Assembly: GCF_950295315.1 (NCBI RefSeq)
Contig: NC_080171.1
Coordinates: 111,369,593 to 111,433,592 of the forward strand
From: Erinaceus europaeus
Lineage: Eukaryota > Chordata > Mammalia > Eulipotyphla > Erinaceidae
DNA length: 64,000 nt
Reading direction: 5' to 3'
In this document: in pieces, positions 33,842-43,870 of the stretch
How positions within the stretch are numbered: position 1 is the first letter of the stretch
How the letters are laid out: each line of letters begins with the position of its first letter
The notes under the pieces: generated by a model
What the model was told of the DNA's origin: nothing
The model's input: only the letters and a program-made list of their open reading frames with translations
Databases searched by the model: none
Position numbers and translations under genes: made by a program

Positions 33842-34425
33842 TGTCACCAGGGTATTACCACTGGGGATTGGCACCTGCATCAGCCTACTGTTCCAGGCCA
33901 CCAATTTGTTTCTTCCTCTCAGTTCCTTTCCTTTTTCTTCTTCCCTCCCTCCCTTCCTTCCTTCCTTCCTCCCTCCTTCTCTCCCTTCCTCCCTCCCTCC
34001 CTCTGTCCCTATCTCCCTCTCCCCCTTCCTTCCTCCCTCCCTCTCCCCTTCCTTTCTTGCTCCCTCTCTCCTTTCCCTCCTTCCTTCTTTCCTCCCTCCC
34101 TCTCTCCCTTCTTTTCTCTCTTTCTCCCTCCCTCCCTCTGTACCTTCTTTTTCCCCTCCCTCCCTATCTCCCTCTCTCCCTCTCTCCCTTTCTCTCTCCC
34201 TCCCTCTCCCCCTCCCTTCTTTCCTCCCTTCTTCTCCCTTCCCTTCCTTCCTCTCTCCCTCTCTCCCTTCCTTCCTACCTTCCTTTCTTTCTTTTCCTTA
34301 TGATATCAGAAACAGAGACAGAAAAGAGGAGAGAAGGAGAGAGAGGGAGAAGAAAAGACTTCAGTAGCACTGTGCCACCACTTACAGAGCTTCCACTGCG
34401 GGTGGGTGTGGATGCTTGAATGCAG
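33842..34425 (-). mobile_element. Composite SINE, minus strand, with large CT-rich expansion
   Basis: It opens with the reversed 3' module (CACCAGGGTATTACCACTGG, CTACTGTTCCAGGCCACC). The middle (about 33935-34300) is ~360 bp of almost pure C/T as CCCT, CCTT and CTTT units. It closes with AGACTTCAGTAGCACTGTGC and GAGCTTCCACTGCGGGTGG, a decayed SINE body and B-box region. Confidence 0.65.
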
Positions 34426-34985
34426 TTGAGTATTGTAATTTAATTGAAAGTATACAAAGTGATTATATGCATGACATTAGAGTTTTTTATTAAATAGCAT
34501 AAATATTTCATGATATGATAATTTTTTAGAAAAATAAAATATTACTTGTATGAAATATAAATACTTTCTACTTGGTAAATCTAACAATAATTATACGTCA
34601 CTTATGAGGTGAGCTATTTTCAAAATTGTTACTAGTTTTTCCATAGATATCTCTATCATTTTATTAAGTATTAGGTTCTAGGAAAAGTCACGATATTTTT
34701 CGGCTTTTCTGTGTGAAAATGGATCATGACTTTTCTAACAACCTAATAGACTTCTGCTTTTTATTGTTTTATTGCTTGTTTAATACTTAGACGGTGTCTT
34801 TCGCAAATGTTCTACTTCTGTATATTTTGCTAAAATGTTGACATTCAATATATTTCTACAAATTGATCTTTACCATGTATAGTCTTCCTAAACTCTTATA
34901 TCAGCTTTAGTAATTGATGTAGAGATACTTCATGCATTTTCTATAGAAATTGTCACTATTTGCAGTAAATGGACGGTTTTTAAGA
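34426..34985. other. Non-coding AT-rich sequence containing a MITE
   Basis: No gene seen; the MITE is listed separately. Confidence 0.4.
34671..34746. mobile_element. Mariner-type MITE, intact
   Basis: A 76-bp element with long imperfect terminal inverted repeats. The left end is TTAGGTTCTAGGAAAAGTCA and the right end reversed is TTAGGTTGTTAGAAAAGTCA. It is flanked by TA dinucleotides (34669-34670 and 34747-34748), the standard Tc1/mariner target duplication. It has no transposase. Confidence 0.85.
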
Positions 34986-34989
34986 AAAA

Positions 34990-35158
34990 TGTTTAATTTA
35001 TTTATTTGTAACAACAGAGATGCAGAGAGAAACATAAAGAGAGAGACCAGAGCACTGCTTAGTTTTGGCTTATGATGGTTGTAGGGATTGAATCTAGGAT
35101 CTAGGTGCCTCAGGCATGAGAGTCTTGTGTATAACCTTTATGCTATCTCCTCAGCCCA
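34990..35158 (-). mobile_element. SINE family B, minus strand
   Basis: CAGAGCACTGCTTAGTTTTG, GGGATTGAATCTAGGATC and AACCTTTATGCTATCTCCTC. Confidence 0.7.
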
Positions 35159-35199
35159 AAGGACTTTTTTTTTTTTAAAACATTCTTTATTTTGAAAAT

Positions 35200-35415
35200 T
35201 TTTAAAATTGTCTTTATTCATTTATTGGATAGAGACAGCCAGAAATCAAGAAGGAAGGGGGTGATAGGGAGAAGGAGAGAGACAGAGAGACACCTGCAAC
35301 CCTGCTTCACCACTGGCAAAGCTTTCCCTCTGCAGGTGGGAACTGGGGGCTTGAACCTAGGTCCTGAGCACACTGTAACATGTGTGCTCAGCCAGGTGCG
35401 CCAGTGCCCGGCCCC
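35200..35415 (-). mobile_element. Old tRNA-SINE (family E), minus strand
   Basis: TTGGATAGAGACAGCCAGAA, CACCTGCAACCCTGCTTCAC and 5' end GGTGCGCCAGTGCCCGGCCC. Confidence 0.75.
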
Positions 35416-35425
35416 TTATTTTGAT

Positions 35426-35562
35426 TTTTTTTTCTTTTTTTTTTCTGGTAGGACAGAGAGAAATGGAGAGAGGAAGGTAAGCTAGAGAGGAGGAGAGAAA
35501 GATAGATACCTGCAGACCTGCTTCACTACCTGTGAAGTGACTCCCTTGCAGGTGGGAATGTT
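35426..35562 (-). mobile_element. Main tRNA-SINE, 5'-truncated, minus strand
   Basis: GGTAGGACAGAGAGAAATGG to TGACTCCCTTGCAGGTGGG; the promoter half is missing. The short repeat TTATTTTGA flanks it at about 35417 and 35563. Confidence 0.7.
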
Positions 35563-35629
35563 TATTTTGAAATTTTACCTTACTCTTTAATTAATTTACT
35601 AGTGCAACTTGAGCTTATAAAAATATTTT

Positions 35630-35765
35630 TATGGGCCTTGCCAGATAGCTTAGTGGTTTTGCAAAAGATTTTCTTGCCTAAATATCTGAGGTCTTAGGCA
35701 CCACCATAAGACAGAGCTGAACAACGCTTTAGAAAACAAATAAATGCTTTAGAAAAAAAATAAAC
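35630..35765 (+). mobile_element. SINE family B, diverged
   Basis: CCAGATAGCTTAGTGGTTTT, CACCATAAGACAGAGCTGAA and an AAATAAATGC tail. Confidence 0.6.
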
Positions 35766-36014
35766 AAATGACATATATTTAATTCATTTAATTTGCCTTA
35801 ATTCAATAAATCACTTGAGAGACCACTGTTTTATTCTAAGGAGCAGATGCTAGAGATTTGTAGGGAAAAGGCATAGTTTCATTCACTCAGACCTCAGCAT
35901 TATCTTCAAATATACCCAACCTATAAGCATCTGAAACTCCAACATTCAAAAATATTTTTTTCTCTTGTCATTTTTTATTAGAATTTAATAATGGTTTACA
36001 AAACTATAAGATTA

Positions 36015-36150
36015 GGGGCAGGGAAGATAGCAGAATGGTTATACAAGAAGACTGGCATGCCTGAGCTCTGAAGTCCCAGGTTCAATTCTCCATACCAACA
36101 TAAACCAGAGCTGAGTGGTGCTCTGGTAAAAGAAAAAATATATATATAGA
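36015..36150 (+). mobile_element. SINE family B
   Basis: GGGCAGGGAAGATAGCAGAA, AGTCCCAGGTTCAATTCTCC and GAGCTGAGTGGTGCTCTGGT, then an A/T-rich tail. Confidence 0.75.
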
Positions 36151-36429
36151 GAGAAATATATATGTGATTATAGGGGAATTATTCCACACTGAGCCCACCA
36201 TCCCAATTCTGTGACCCTCCTCCTGCTACCCAGTGGTAACCACTATAGTTCTCACAGTTTTAGAGATAATCTGGCTACTTATTTCTTTTTCTTTGCATGC
36301 TCAAGTGCTTTAAGAGGGTTTTCACAACACTGGTGTAATTTCTTGACTACAGGTGACTTAATACATATTCAGTAATTCAACTAATCGGAATCAGAAGCTA
36401 TTCCTCATGCATACTCAGTTTTTACCTGT

Positions 36430-36800
36430 GGTTTCTAGCTCAGGGCTCTCCACAACAGTGTTGAGAGTGCTAATGTTGCCTTTTGTTATGTTAATGAAGG
36501 CAATGGGACCATCTGCCTATATGTACTGATTGTCAGGGAAACCAATCTGTCTAGAAGGTGACATTTCTAGTTGACTTCCAGGGAGGAGAGAGGGGCCAGA
36601 GCTAGTGTTTAATTGCCAAAGGTCAATGGGTTTAATTAGTCCTGACTAGGTAATGAAGCCACCATAAAAACTATAAAGCAGTAGCTAACAAAAGCTTTTA
36701 GGATGATGAACATGTGGAGATCTTGGGAGAGTGCTGTGCCTGGATTTAGTACTTGGAAACTGACCTTTTCACATCCCTTGCCCTATGTATTTCTTCTCTT
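36430..36800 (+). mobile_element. Ancient LTR-like remnant
   Basis: AAGCCACCATAAAAACTATA, GAACATGTGGAGATCTTGGG and CATCCCTTGCCCTATGTATT resemble the U3/R part of an old eutherian ERVL/MaLR-like LTR. It is diverged and the family is uncertain. Confidence 0.4.
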
Positions 36801-36889
36801 GGGTTGATTTAAAAAAAATTTTTTTTTTATTAATAAATGAGCCACTGGGCTCAGGAGTCTCCCAGACTATGTGTCTCTCTCCCCCCTCG

Positions 36890-36942
36890 CATTCTCTCTT
36901 TCTCTCTCTCTCTCTGTCTCTCTCTCTCTTTCTCTCTCAATG
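36890..36942 (+). repeat. (CT)n-rich simple repeat
   Basis: Imperfect CT units. Confidence 0.9.
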
Positions 36943-37054
36943 TTTTGGGTATATTTTATTATCTGCTATTCAAATATAATAATTAGTCACCTTAAGTGTT
37001 TCCCTGAACTCTGAGAACAGGTCAAGCAAGTAATGAAACTGAGGCAAAGAAAAT

Positions 37055-37127
37055 GGCAGTCTTTACGCCAATCCTTGCACTTTGAGCCACCTGTGCTTAA
37101 CCCGCTGCGCTACCGCCTGACTCCCGA
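37055..37127 (-). mobile_element. Main tRNA-SINE, 5' part only, minus strand
   Basis: GCCAATCCTTGCACTTTGAG, CTTAACCCGCTGCGCTACCG and CCTGACTCCC are the reversed first ~70 bp. The body and tail are absent, the opposite of normal 5' truncation. Confidence 0.75.
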
Positions 37128-37699
37128 TCAAGCTTAATTTTTTTTTTATGTGTTACTGAATTATAATCACAAGAATTTCATTGTGGATTTTTTGCCTCAA
37201 TATACATGAAGGATTGCGTTCTGCAGATTCTTTGCTCATGCTTTTGCCTGATTTGGGTATGAGACAAGTGGCTAGACCAATCGCTCATAGACCGAAAAGT
37301 CTGAAGATAATTGAGGCTAATTCTACTTTAAATATTTGGTAGATTGTGCCAGCAAATCCATTGGATGCTGAAATTATCTTTGTTGGGAAATTTAAGATTA
37401 TTTGTAGGTTACTTATTAGCTATAGGTCTTTGTTTGGATTTTCTATTTTTTCACGAGTCAGTGAGAAAAGTGTCCATTTATCCCTTTTACAAACTTATAG
37501 TCATACAATTGTTTAATGTACTTTCTTACAATCATTTGTATTACCACAAAAATATTTAGTACTGTTTCCTTAAACCTGTGAATTTAGTGGCTTGAGTATT
37601 TTTTTTCCTTTAGTAAGTCTGGCTAAAGGTATATCAAATTTGTTGTTATTTTCAGAGAACTAGCTTTCTTTTCTGGTGATTTTCCCTACTTCTTTTTCT

Positions 37700-37719
37700 T
37701 TTCTCTTTCTTTCTTTCTC

Positions 37720-37763
<44 letters not shown>

Positions 37764-38116
37764 TTTTGCCTCCAGGGTTATTGCTGGGGCTCGGTGCCTG
37801 CACCACAAATCCACTGCTCCTGGAGGCCATTTTTCCCCCTTTTGTTGCCCTTGTTGTTTTATCATTGTTATGGTTATTATTATTGTTGTTGCTGTCCTTG
37901 GATAGGACAGAGAAATGGAGAGAGCAGGGGAAGACAAGAGAGAGGAAGAGAAAGATAGACACCTGTAGACCTGCTTCACAACCTGTGAAACGACTCCCTT
38001 GCAGGTGGGAGCCAGGGGCTGGAACCGGGATCCTTATGCTGGTTCTTGTGCTTTGCGCAATGTGGGCTTAACTCACTGCTCTACCGCCCCACCACTGCCC
38101 TACCACATGACTCCCT
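37700..38116 (-). mobile_element. Composite SINE with (CTTT)n tail and 14-bp target duplication
   Basis: A CTTT microsatellite (37700-37766) is followed by the reversed 3' module (GCCTCCAGGGTTATTGCTGG, CACTGCTCCTGGAGGCC) and TTTTGTTGCCCTTGTTG. A full body and the 5' end follow. The direct repeat CTACTTCTTTTTCT lies at 37686-37699 and 38117-38130. A small duplicated piece near 38088-38116 lengthens the 5' end. Confidence 0.88.
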
Positions 38117-38515
38117 CTACTTCTTTTTCTATTCTCTATTTTATCTTGGATAGTATTTGTATATCTACACCCTGTTTTTGTTCTTACTGTTATTTTTGAG
38201 TTTATTTTCTTCCTTCTCTTTCTACTTCTTTAAGGCATGTTAGATTGTTGATGAGAGATATTCCTCCCTTCTTTTCTTGTACAAATATTTATTCTATGTA
38301 TTGTCCTTAATTTTACTAGATCTCATAGATTCTATTGTCCTGTGTTTCCATTTTTATTAGGTTCAAAATCCTTCCTAATTTCCCTTTTGAAGTTCTTTGA
38401 TTGATTTATGCTTAACTTCCACATATTTGTGACTACTTTGTACACCTCTACTATTTACTTCCAGTTTCATTTCATTGTAATCAGAAAAGCTACTGTTTGT
38501 TTTCAACTAGTATTT

Positions 38516-38782
38516 AAAAAAAATTATATTTATTTATTTATTCCCTTTTGTTGCCCTTGTTGTTTTATTGTTGTTGTGTTGTTGGATAGGACAGAGAGAA
38601 ATGGAGAGAAGAGGGGAAGATAGAGAGGAGGAGAGAAAGATAGACATCTGCAGACCTGCTTCACCACCTGTGAAGTGACTCCCCTGCAGGTGGGGAGCCA
38701 GGGGCTCGAACCAAGATCCTTATGCTGGTCCTTGTGCTTTGCGCCACTTACGCTTAACCCGCTATGCTACCGCCTGACTCCC
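38516..38782 (-). mobile_element. Main tRNA-SINE with 13-bp target duplication
   Basis: Full-length reversed copy. The direct repeat TCAACTAGTATTT lies at 38503-38515 and 38783-38795. It interrupts the old L1. Confidence 0.92.
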
Positions 38783-38894
38783 TCAACTAGTATTTGACAT
38801 TGGTTTTATGACCTTTCAGTTCATGCTAGAGACTATTGCAAGCATGCTGTATTTATCTAATCATTTTTAAACATTTTATATTTAATTTACTTTT

Positions 38895-39092
38895 AATTTT
38901 TAAATGTTTTATTTACTTTTTTTTCCAAAGAGAAACTGAGAAAAAGGAGGAGGTCAAAGAAAAGACAGACACCTGAACATTGTTTCACCTCTCATGAAGC
39001 GTCCCTCTTCAGTGTGGACCTGGGATTTGAGCCAGGTTACTTTCACATGGTAACATGTTAGCTAAAATGTGTGCATTACCACCTAGCCTCCT
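38895..39092 (-). mobile_element. Old tRNA-SINE (family E), minus strand
   Basis: GACAGACACCTGAACATTGT, GTGGACCTGGGATTTGAGCC and 5' end GCATTACCACCTAGCCTCC. Confidence 0.65.
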
Positions 39093-39589
39093 CAAGCATA
39101 CTTTAGATGAACCTATGTCTGCCCTTGTTGGATAAAATTCTATACATTGTTTTAGCATCCTCTCTTTCTTTATTGATCTATCTCATTTTGTATTCAGCCC
39201 ACTAATTCAGTCATTGTAGAACTACTTAATTTTTTCTTCCTGTTATTTGATTAAGTATGTTATGTACAATATTAATAAATATTGATATTAATATATACAG
39301 TTTATATATTACATTATAATGATGTTTTTGTTTGTGTCTATTTATAATTGACTTATCGTTATACTGAATTCATCTTTTGATTATTATAAAGTAGTCTTTA
39401 TCCTTCATGCTGTTAGATTTAAAGTCTAATTTTGTCTCATAGTCCCTTTCTTCACATTTAACCCATGAGTGCCTTTATATCTACCATGTGTATTTCTCTT
39501 ATAAACACCATTACTTAAGTCTTATTATACTGTCCATTTTGTCAACCTATGTTTTAGATTAACAACCCCTTGTTTTATTTATTTACTTA

Positions 39590-40690
39590 TTTATTTATTT
39601 TAAAAAGGAGACATTAACAAAACCATAGGATAGGAGGGATACAACTCCATAAAATTCCCACCACCAGGACTCCATATCCCATCCCCTCCCCTGATAGCTT
39701 TCCTATTCTTTAACCCTCTGGGAGTATGGACCCAGGGTCGTTGTGTGTTGCAGAAGGTGGAAGGTCTGGCTTCTGTAATTGCTTCCCCACTGAACATGGG
39801 CGTTGACTGGTTGGTCCATACTACCAATCTGCCTCTCTCTTTCTCTAGTAGGGTGGGTTTCTGGGGAAGCAGAGCTCCAGGGCACGTTGGTGGGGTCATC
39901 TGTTCAAGCAAGTATGGTTGGCATCATGTTGGCATCTGGAACCTGGCGGTTGAAAAGAGAGTTAACATATAAAGCCAAACAAATTGTTGAACAATTATGG
40001 ACCTAAAGGCTGGAATAGTGCAGATGAAGTGTTGGGGGGTACTCACTGCAGACTATTGTGTACTTTTGCTTTCAGTTATATATTTTACTCTAGTTTCTGG
40101 ATATGTGTGAACATATGCTCTATCTCAGGGGACCTGGTCTATATCAAGGTTTTGGGACTTCGTTAGGAAGTGAACCGCCTGGAATGGAATTAGAGAATAC
40201 TATGAAAGGAAAGGTCTCACTGGAGTAATGAAGCTGAAGGGTTGTCATTCCATACCTGAAGTCCCTGGACACAGTCTGAAGTGAAGTATGCTGAGGTGGC
40301 ACTCATTGCTTTGATTAGGTTGTGATCAGTGGATGCAGTATTATTTGATATGAATTGAGAGAAGCATGCAGGAAAGTGCGCCCCACCCTAAGTGTGCCCC
40401 ACCTTTATTTCCAAGACTGGGGGAAATAAAGGCTCTATAGTGGAAATGTGAGGTTCCTGCTGTGAGGTTCAAGAAGACAATGGATAGTTATTGTTATCAC
40501 ATTATTTGGTAATTGGGTTAACTTTGAAAAGTCCCTTTGTTAGGATTTGCTGTATAATATCCAATATTTTGTATATAGCTGTGCCATGGGTTGCTTCTGT
40601 TCTCCTTGGTCTAGGCTTTTGAGAGAGTCAACATATCAAAGACTCAGCCTATGTATTAAAAAGACTCAGTCTGTGCTTTAAAAAGTTTGA
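39590..40690 (-). mobile_element. Family H retroelement lacking its middle, minus strand
   Basis: 39600-40035 is the reversed 3' part (CCTCTGGGAGTATGGACCCA, CAGATGAAGTGTTGGGG). At about 40035 it jumps to CTCACTGCAGACTATTGTG, which is the reversed upstream part also seen at 6740-7040. About 700 bp of the standard middle is missing. A further ~300 bp upstream segment extends to 40690. Confidence 0.65.
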
Positions 40691-40699
40691 GACATAAAA

Positions 40700-40905
40700 A
40701 TCAATTTTTCCCTCTCATATTAATTAAATAGGGATTTATATGACTCCACTTTAATAGGAGTGTACATAAACACCATTCCCACCACCAAAAGACTATGTCC
40801 CATCGCCCCCCTGCCCCAAGCTGAATGTCCACCCTCCCCCTCACCACAGGGTTTCTACTTTGGTGTCCTACTCTAGATTTAGTCAAATCCTGCTTTTAGT
40901 TCCCT
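40700..40905 (-). mobile_element. Second repeat with a family H-like 3' end, minus strand
   Basis: TAAATAGGGATTTATATGAC, CATTCCCACCACCAAAAGAC and CACAGGGTTTCTACTTTGGT. The CCATTCCCACCACCA motif matches the family H terminus but the rest differs. Confidence 0.45.
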
Positions 40906-41460
40906 TAATTGTTTCTTAATCTAAAACATGGTTGACAAAATGGACAGTATAAGACTTATGTAATGCTGCATCTCAGATCTTTCAGTGGTTTTCAAGAGCT
41001 GTGTCACCTGCCTTGGTTTCAGTGTCCCTTAAGCTACTGTCCAGCCTTGCTGCTGTAGGGGAGGACAAACTTCTCCTTCTATGCCAGATTCTATAGATGG
41101 TGTAAGAATGAATTTGACATAAGAAATACGAGTAGGAGAAAATTACCTATGAACAAGGATTTTGCCAAGCTATGAAACTGAAACAAGTATCCAGAAAACC
41201 TTAAGTTATCTCTCATCCTGAAACAGGTAATGATAGGATTTGAGGCTTTCTAGTGTTTGATTTGGAGAGAGGAGGAAAAGGATGGGATGGCGATGAGAGT
41301 AAACATCTGGCAAATCAATGTTGCCTTGAAATTCAGAAAAGATTTCCTCAGGAAATTAATCCTGTCTGGGGACTATTGTTGGTAACTTTTTTAATAGGAA
41401 TTTTCTTTACAAATATGGGTTTTCTTTACAAAGAGGGGGCATTTAGATTTTTTAAAACAT
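40906..41460. other. Non-coding sequence, nothing recognised
   Basis: No gene or clear repeat seen. Confidence 0.4.
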
Positions 41461-41465
41461 TTTTT

Positions 41466-41688
41466 ATTTATTAAAAAATAAATATGTAGCATAAGAGGGG
41501 TACAATTCCACACAATTCCCACCACCACAGTTCAGTATGCCATCTCCTCCCTTGAAAGCTTTCCTATTCTTTATCTCTCTGGGCAGGTCATTATGGGGTG
41601 TAGAGGGTGGGAGGTGTGGCTTTTGTAATTGCTTCTCTGATGGACATTGGTATTGGCAGGTCGATCCATATTCCCAGCCTGTCTCTGG
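41466..41688 (-). mobile_element. Family H retroelement, 5'-truncated, minus strand
   Basis: ATAAGAGGGGTACAATTCCA, TTCCCACCACCACAGTTC and TCGATCCATATTCCCAGCC are the reversed 3' end. The tail side is at 41466. A SINE inserted just beyond its 5' border. Confidence 0.7.
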
Positions 41689-41704
41689 CATTTAGATTTC
41701 TTTA

Positions 41705-41984
41705 AAAAATTTTTTTTATTATTTATTTTCCCTTTTGTTGCCCTTGTTTTCTTATTAATTGTTGTATTTATTGTTGTTGTTGTTGTTAATGTCATCGTTG
41801 TTGGATCGGACAGAGAGAAATGGAGAGAGGCGGGGAAGACAGAGAGGGGGAGAGAAAGAGAGACACCTGCAGACAGCAGGGACCACTTGTGAAGCCACTC
41901 CCCTACAGGTGGGGAGCCGGGGGCTCGAACCAGGATGCTTAAGCCAGTCCTGCGTTTAACCCGCTGTGCTACTGCCAGACTCCC
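41705..41984 (-). mobile_element. Main tRNA-SINE with 17-bp target duplication
   Basis: Full-length reversed copy from TTCCCTTTTGTTGCCCTTG to ACTGCCAGACTCCC. The direct repeat GCATTTAGATTTCTTTA lies at 41688-41704 and 41985-42001. Confidence 0.93.
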
Positions 41985-42237
41985 GCATTTAGATTTCTTT
42001 ATTTTAGTTAGTCCACTGATTCTTGACTGCCATCAACTTAAAATAATCTCCATGTCAAAGGGGAATACAGTAGAGGGGCAAGCTTTGAATCCTTTGAACC
42101 TTTCACCAAAGATTCTATGTGTTATTTGAGCCAGGCAAGACTGCCATCTTGCTTTCAAGCAGTCCCCAAATAAGTGAGACTCTTACAAACCAGTTTCAGT
42201 CTTCCTTCAGCCTCAAGGGAAGTTCTAGGAATGACTT

Positions 42238-42427
42238 AAAATTTTTTTAAAATTTATTTATTAATTTTTTAGACACCTGCAGACCTGCTTCACCGCTTGT
42301 GAAGCGACTGACTCCCCCGCAGTTGGGAAGCTGGGGGGGGCGGGGAGGGGCTCAAACTGGAGTCCTTACACCAGTCCTTGCGCTCTGCACCACGTGCGCT
42401 TAACGCGCTGCACTAGTACCTGACTCT
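42238..42427 (-). mobile_element. Main tRNA-SINE missing its middle
   Basis: The T-rich tail passes directly to AGACACCTGCAGACCTGCTT; the ~100-bp purine body and ACAACAA linker are absent. The promoter half (CTCAAACTGGAGTCC, GCTGCACTAGTACCTGAC) is present. Confidence 0.75.
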
Positions 42428-42429
42428 GG

Positions 42430-42935
42430 ACTTTTAAAAATTTTTTATGGTGGACGGAGACACAGTGAAGAAAAGCATCGCGGAATTTGCTACTGTTCTG
42501 AGTATAGTTCCCCCACCCCCCATGGGAATTCTCTTGTTCCCTGCAGATCCTTGACTGATGACTTTTACTCCTACAGAGCTATTTCATGCAGTCTGTTGTT
42601 TAGTTAATGTTTCCTTGGGGGAATGAGAGTCTAAGACTTCCCAGTGTGCCATTTTGCTGGAGCTTTTTGACTCCTACATAGTCTTAATTAACTTAGAACT
42701 TGAGAGTTGAGGGGGTGGCTTTTATGCATTTTCTTCCGTTAAATGTTTTCAATTCAACATCCTGGGACAATGATGAATGAGGCTATCATGGTGTTGACCT
42801 TCACTTAGCTCTCAAGCTAAAGGAGAAAACAAAATAAATATGTCTACAAATGGCTAGTAAACAAACAGAGAATGGATACCAACTGTGATCTACACTCTAA
42901 GGAAGCATAATCTAGGGGCTGGGTCATGGGAGGAG
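42430..42935. other. Non-coding sequence, nothing recognised
   Basis: No gene seen. The CCAGTGTGCCATTTTGCTGG piece near 42640 could belong to a reversed old L1 5' region. Confidence 0.35.
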
Positions 42936-42939
42936 TAGG

Positions 42940-43127
42940 AGTTGACTCAAACTGCCATAACAAAAAACAAAACAAAACAAAAAAAACCCCACAAACTGGG
43001 ACACTTATAAAAAAAAAACCCCAGACATCTGTCTCAGAGTTCTGGAAGTTCAAAGTCATGAGGTGAGATTGTATATACTATGGTTCTCTCAGTGTGTGCT
43101 CCACCCCTGTTAGTAAATGAATGAATA
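42940..43127 (+). mobile_element. Ancient eutherian interspersed repeat
   Basis: CAAACTGCCATAACAAAAAA, ACAAACTGGGACACTTATAA and CAGAGTTCTGGAAGTTCAAA parallel the copy at 31335-31640. Confidence 0.5.
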
Positions 43128-43164
43128 TTGGGCTGTCAGAAAAGTCATGATGTGTTTTTAGTAT

Positions 43165-43297
43165 TTATTTATTTATTTATTTATTTTTACCAGAGCAATG
43201 CTGATCTCTGGCTTCTGGTAGTGTGGGGACTGAACCTGGGACCTTGGTGCCTCAGGCATTAGAGTAATTTGTGTAAACATTATGTCATCTCCCCCCA
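43165..43297 (-). mobile_element. SINE family B, minus strand
   Basis: ATTTATTTATTTATTTTACC tail, GGGGACTGAACCTGGGACC and ACATTATGTCATCTCCCCCC. Confidence 0.75.
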
Positions 43298-43319
43298 CAC
43301 ATAAATTATGTTTTTCTAT

Positions 43320-43870
43320 GTAATAATACATCGTGATGATATCATCAATGTGTCCCAGAACCCCACCTCCACAGAGCCCTACCTGACTAAAACAGAAACA
43401 GGATGGGGGTATGGACTGATCTGCCAATGCCCATGACCAGCAGAGAAGCAATTACAGAAGCCTGAATTTTTACCTTCTGCACCCCAAAAAGAATTTTGGT
43501 TTATACTCCCAGAGGGGACAAAGACCAGAGGGCTCTGAACTCCAGTTCCATCAGGACTGGGAGAGAGAAGAGGAAAAAAGGAAAAGTGTTTAAAGTATTA
43601 ATAGGTATAGGTGTGACTTGAGAAGGAAAAAAAAATGGCAGGACCATAGGAAAAATAAAGAAGGCATATATATTTTATATATAAATATTTGTTATATTTC
43701 TATAGAAATACTAGTCAGCCATTATCTGCAACCTTGGGAGAACTCTTGTAGCTTCCAGTGGAGGGAATGGGAATATAGAACTCTGATGGTGGGAATGGTG
43801 CAGAATTATACCCCTGTTATCTTAGAATTTTGTAAATTAATATAAAGTCACTAATACATTTTGAAAAATA
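43320..43870 (+). mobile_element. Family H retroelement, 3' part, with internal insertion
   Basis: CATCAATGTGTCCCAGAACC, GGGGGTATGGACTGATCTGC and ATACTCCCAGAGGGGACAAA, then ~170 bp of extra A-rich sequence (about 43562-43745). The terminus CTCTGATGGTGGGAATGGTG and an A-rich tail follow. Confidence 0.65.

Larger units (their letters stand above)
37560..39590 (-). mobile_element. Old L1 ORF2 remnant broken by three SINEs
   Basis: Plus-strand pieces such as TTAGTAAGTCTGGCTAAAGG, TTTTCAGAGAACTAGCTTTC, CTTTTTCTATTCTCTATTT, CTAATTTCCCTTTTGAAGTT, CATATTTGTGACTACTTTG, TTCATTTCATTGTAATCAGA and GATTTAAAGTCTAATTTTGT follow the reverse order of the ORF2 region between endonuclease and reverse transcriptase in old mammalian L1s. 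It is dead, with many stops. SINE insertions lie at 37700-38116, 38516-38782 and 38895-39092. Confidence 0.7.

Noticed and set aside
33779..34419. Three long open frames (up to 202 codons) rich in Ser, Pro, Leu and Phe
   Set aside because: They are translations of a C/T simple repeat in all three frames, so openness is due to composition, not coding selection.
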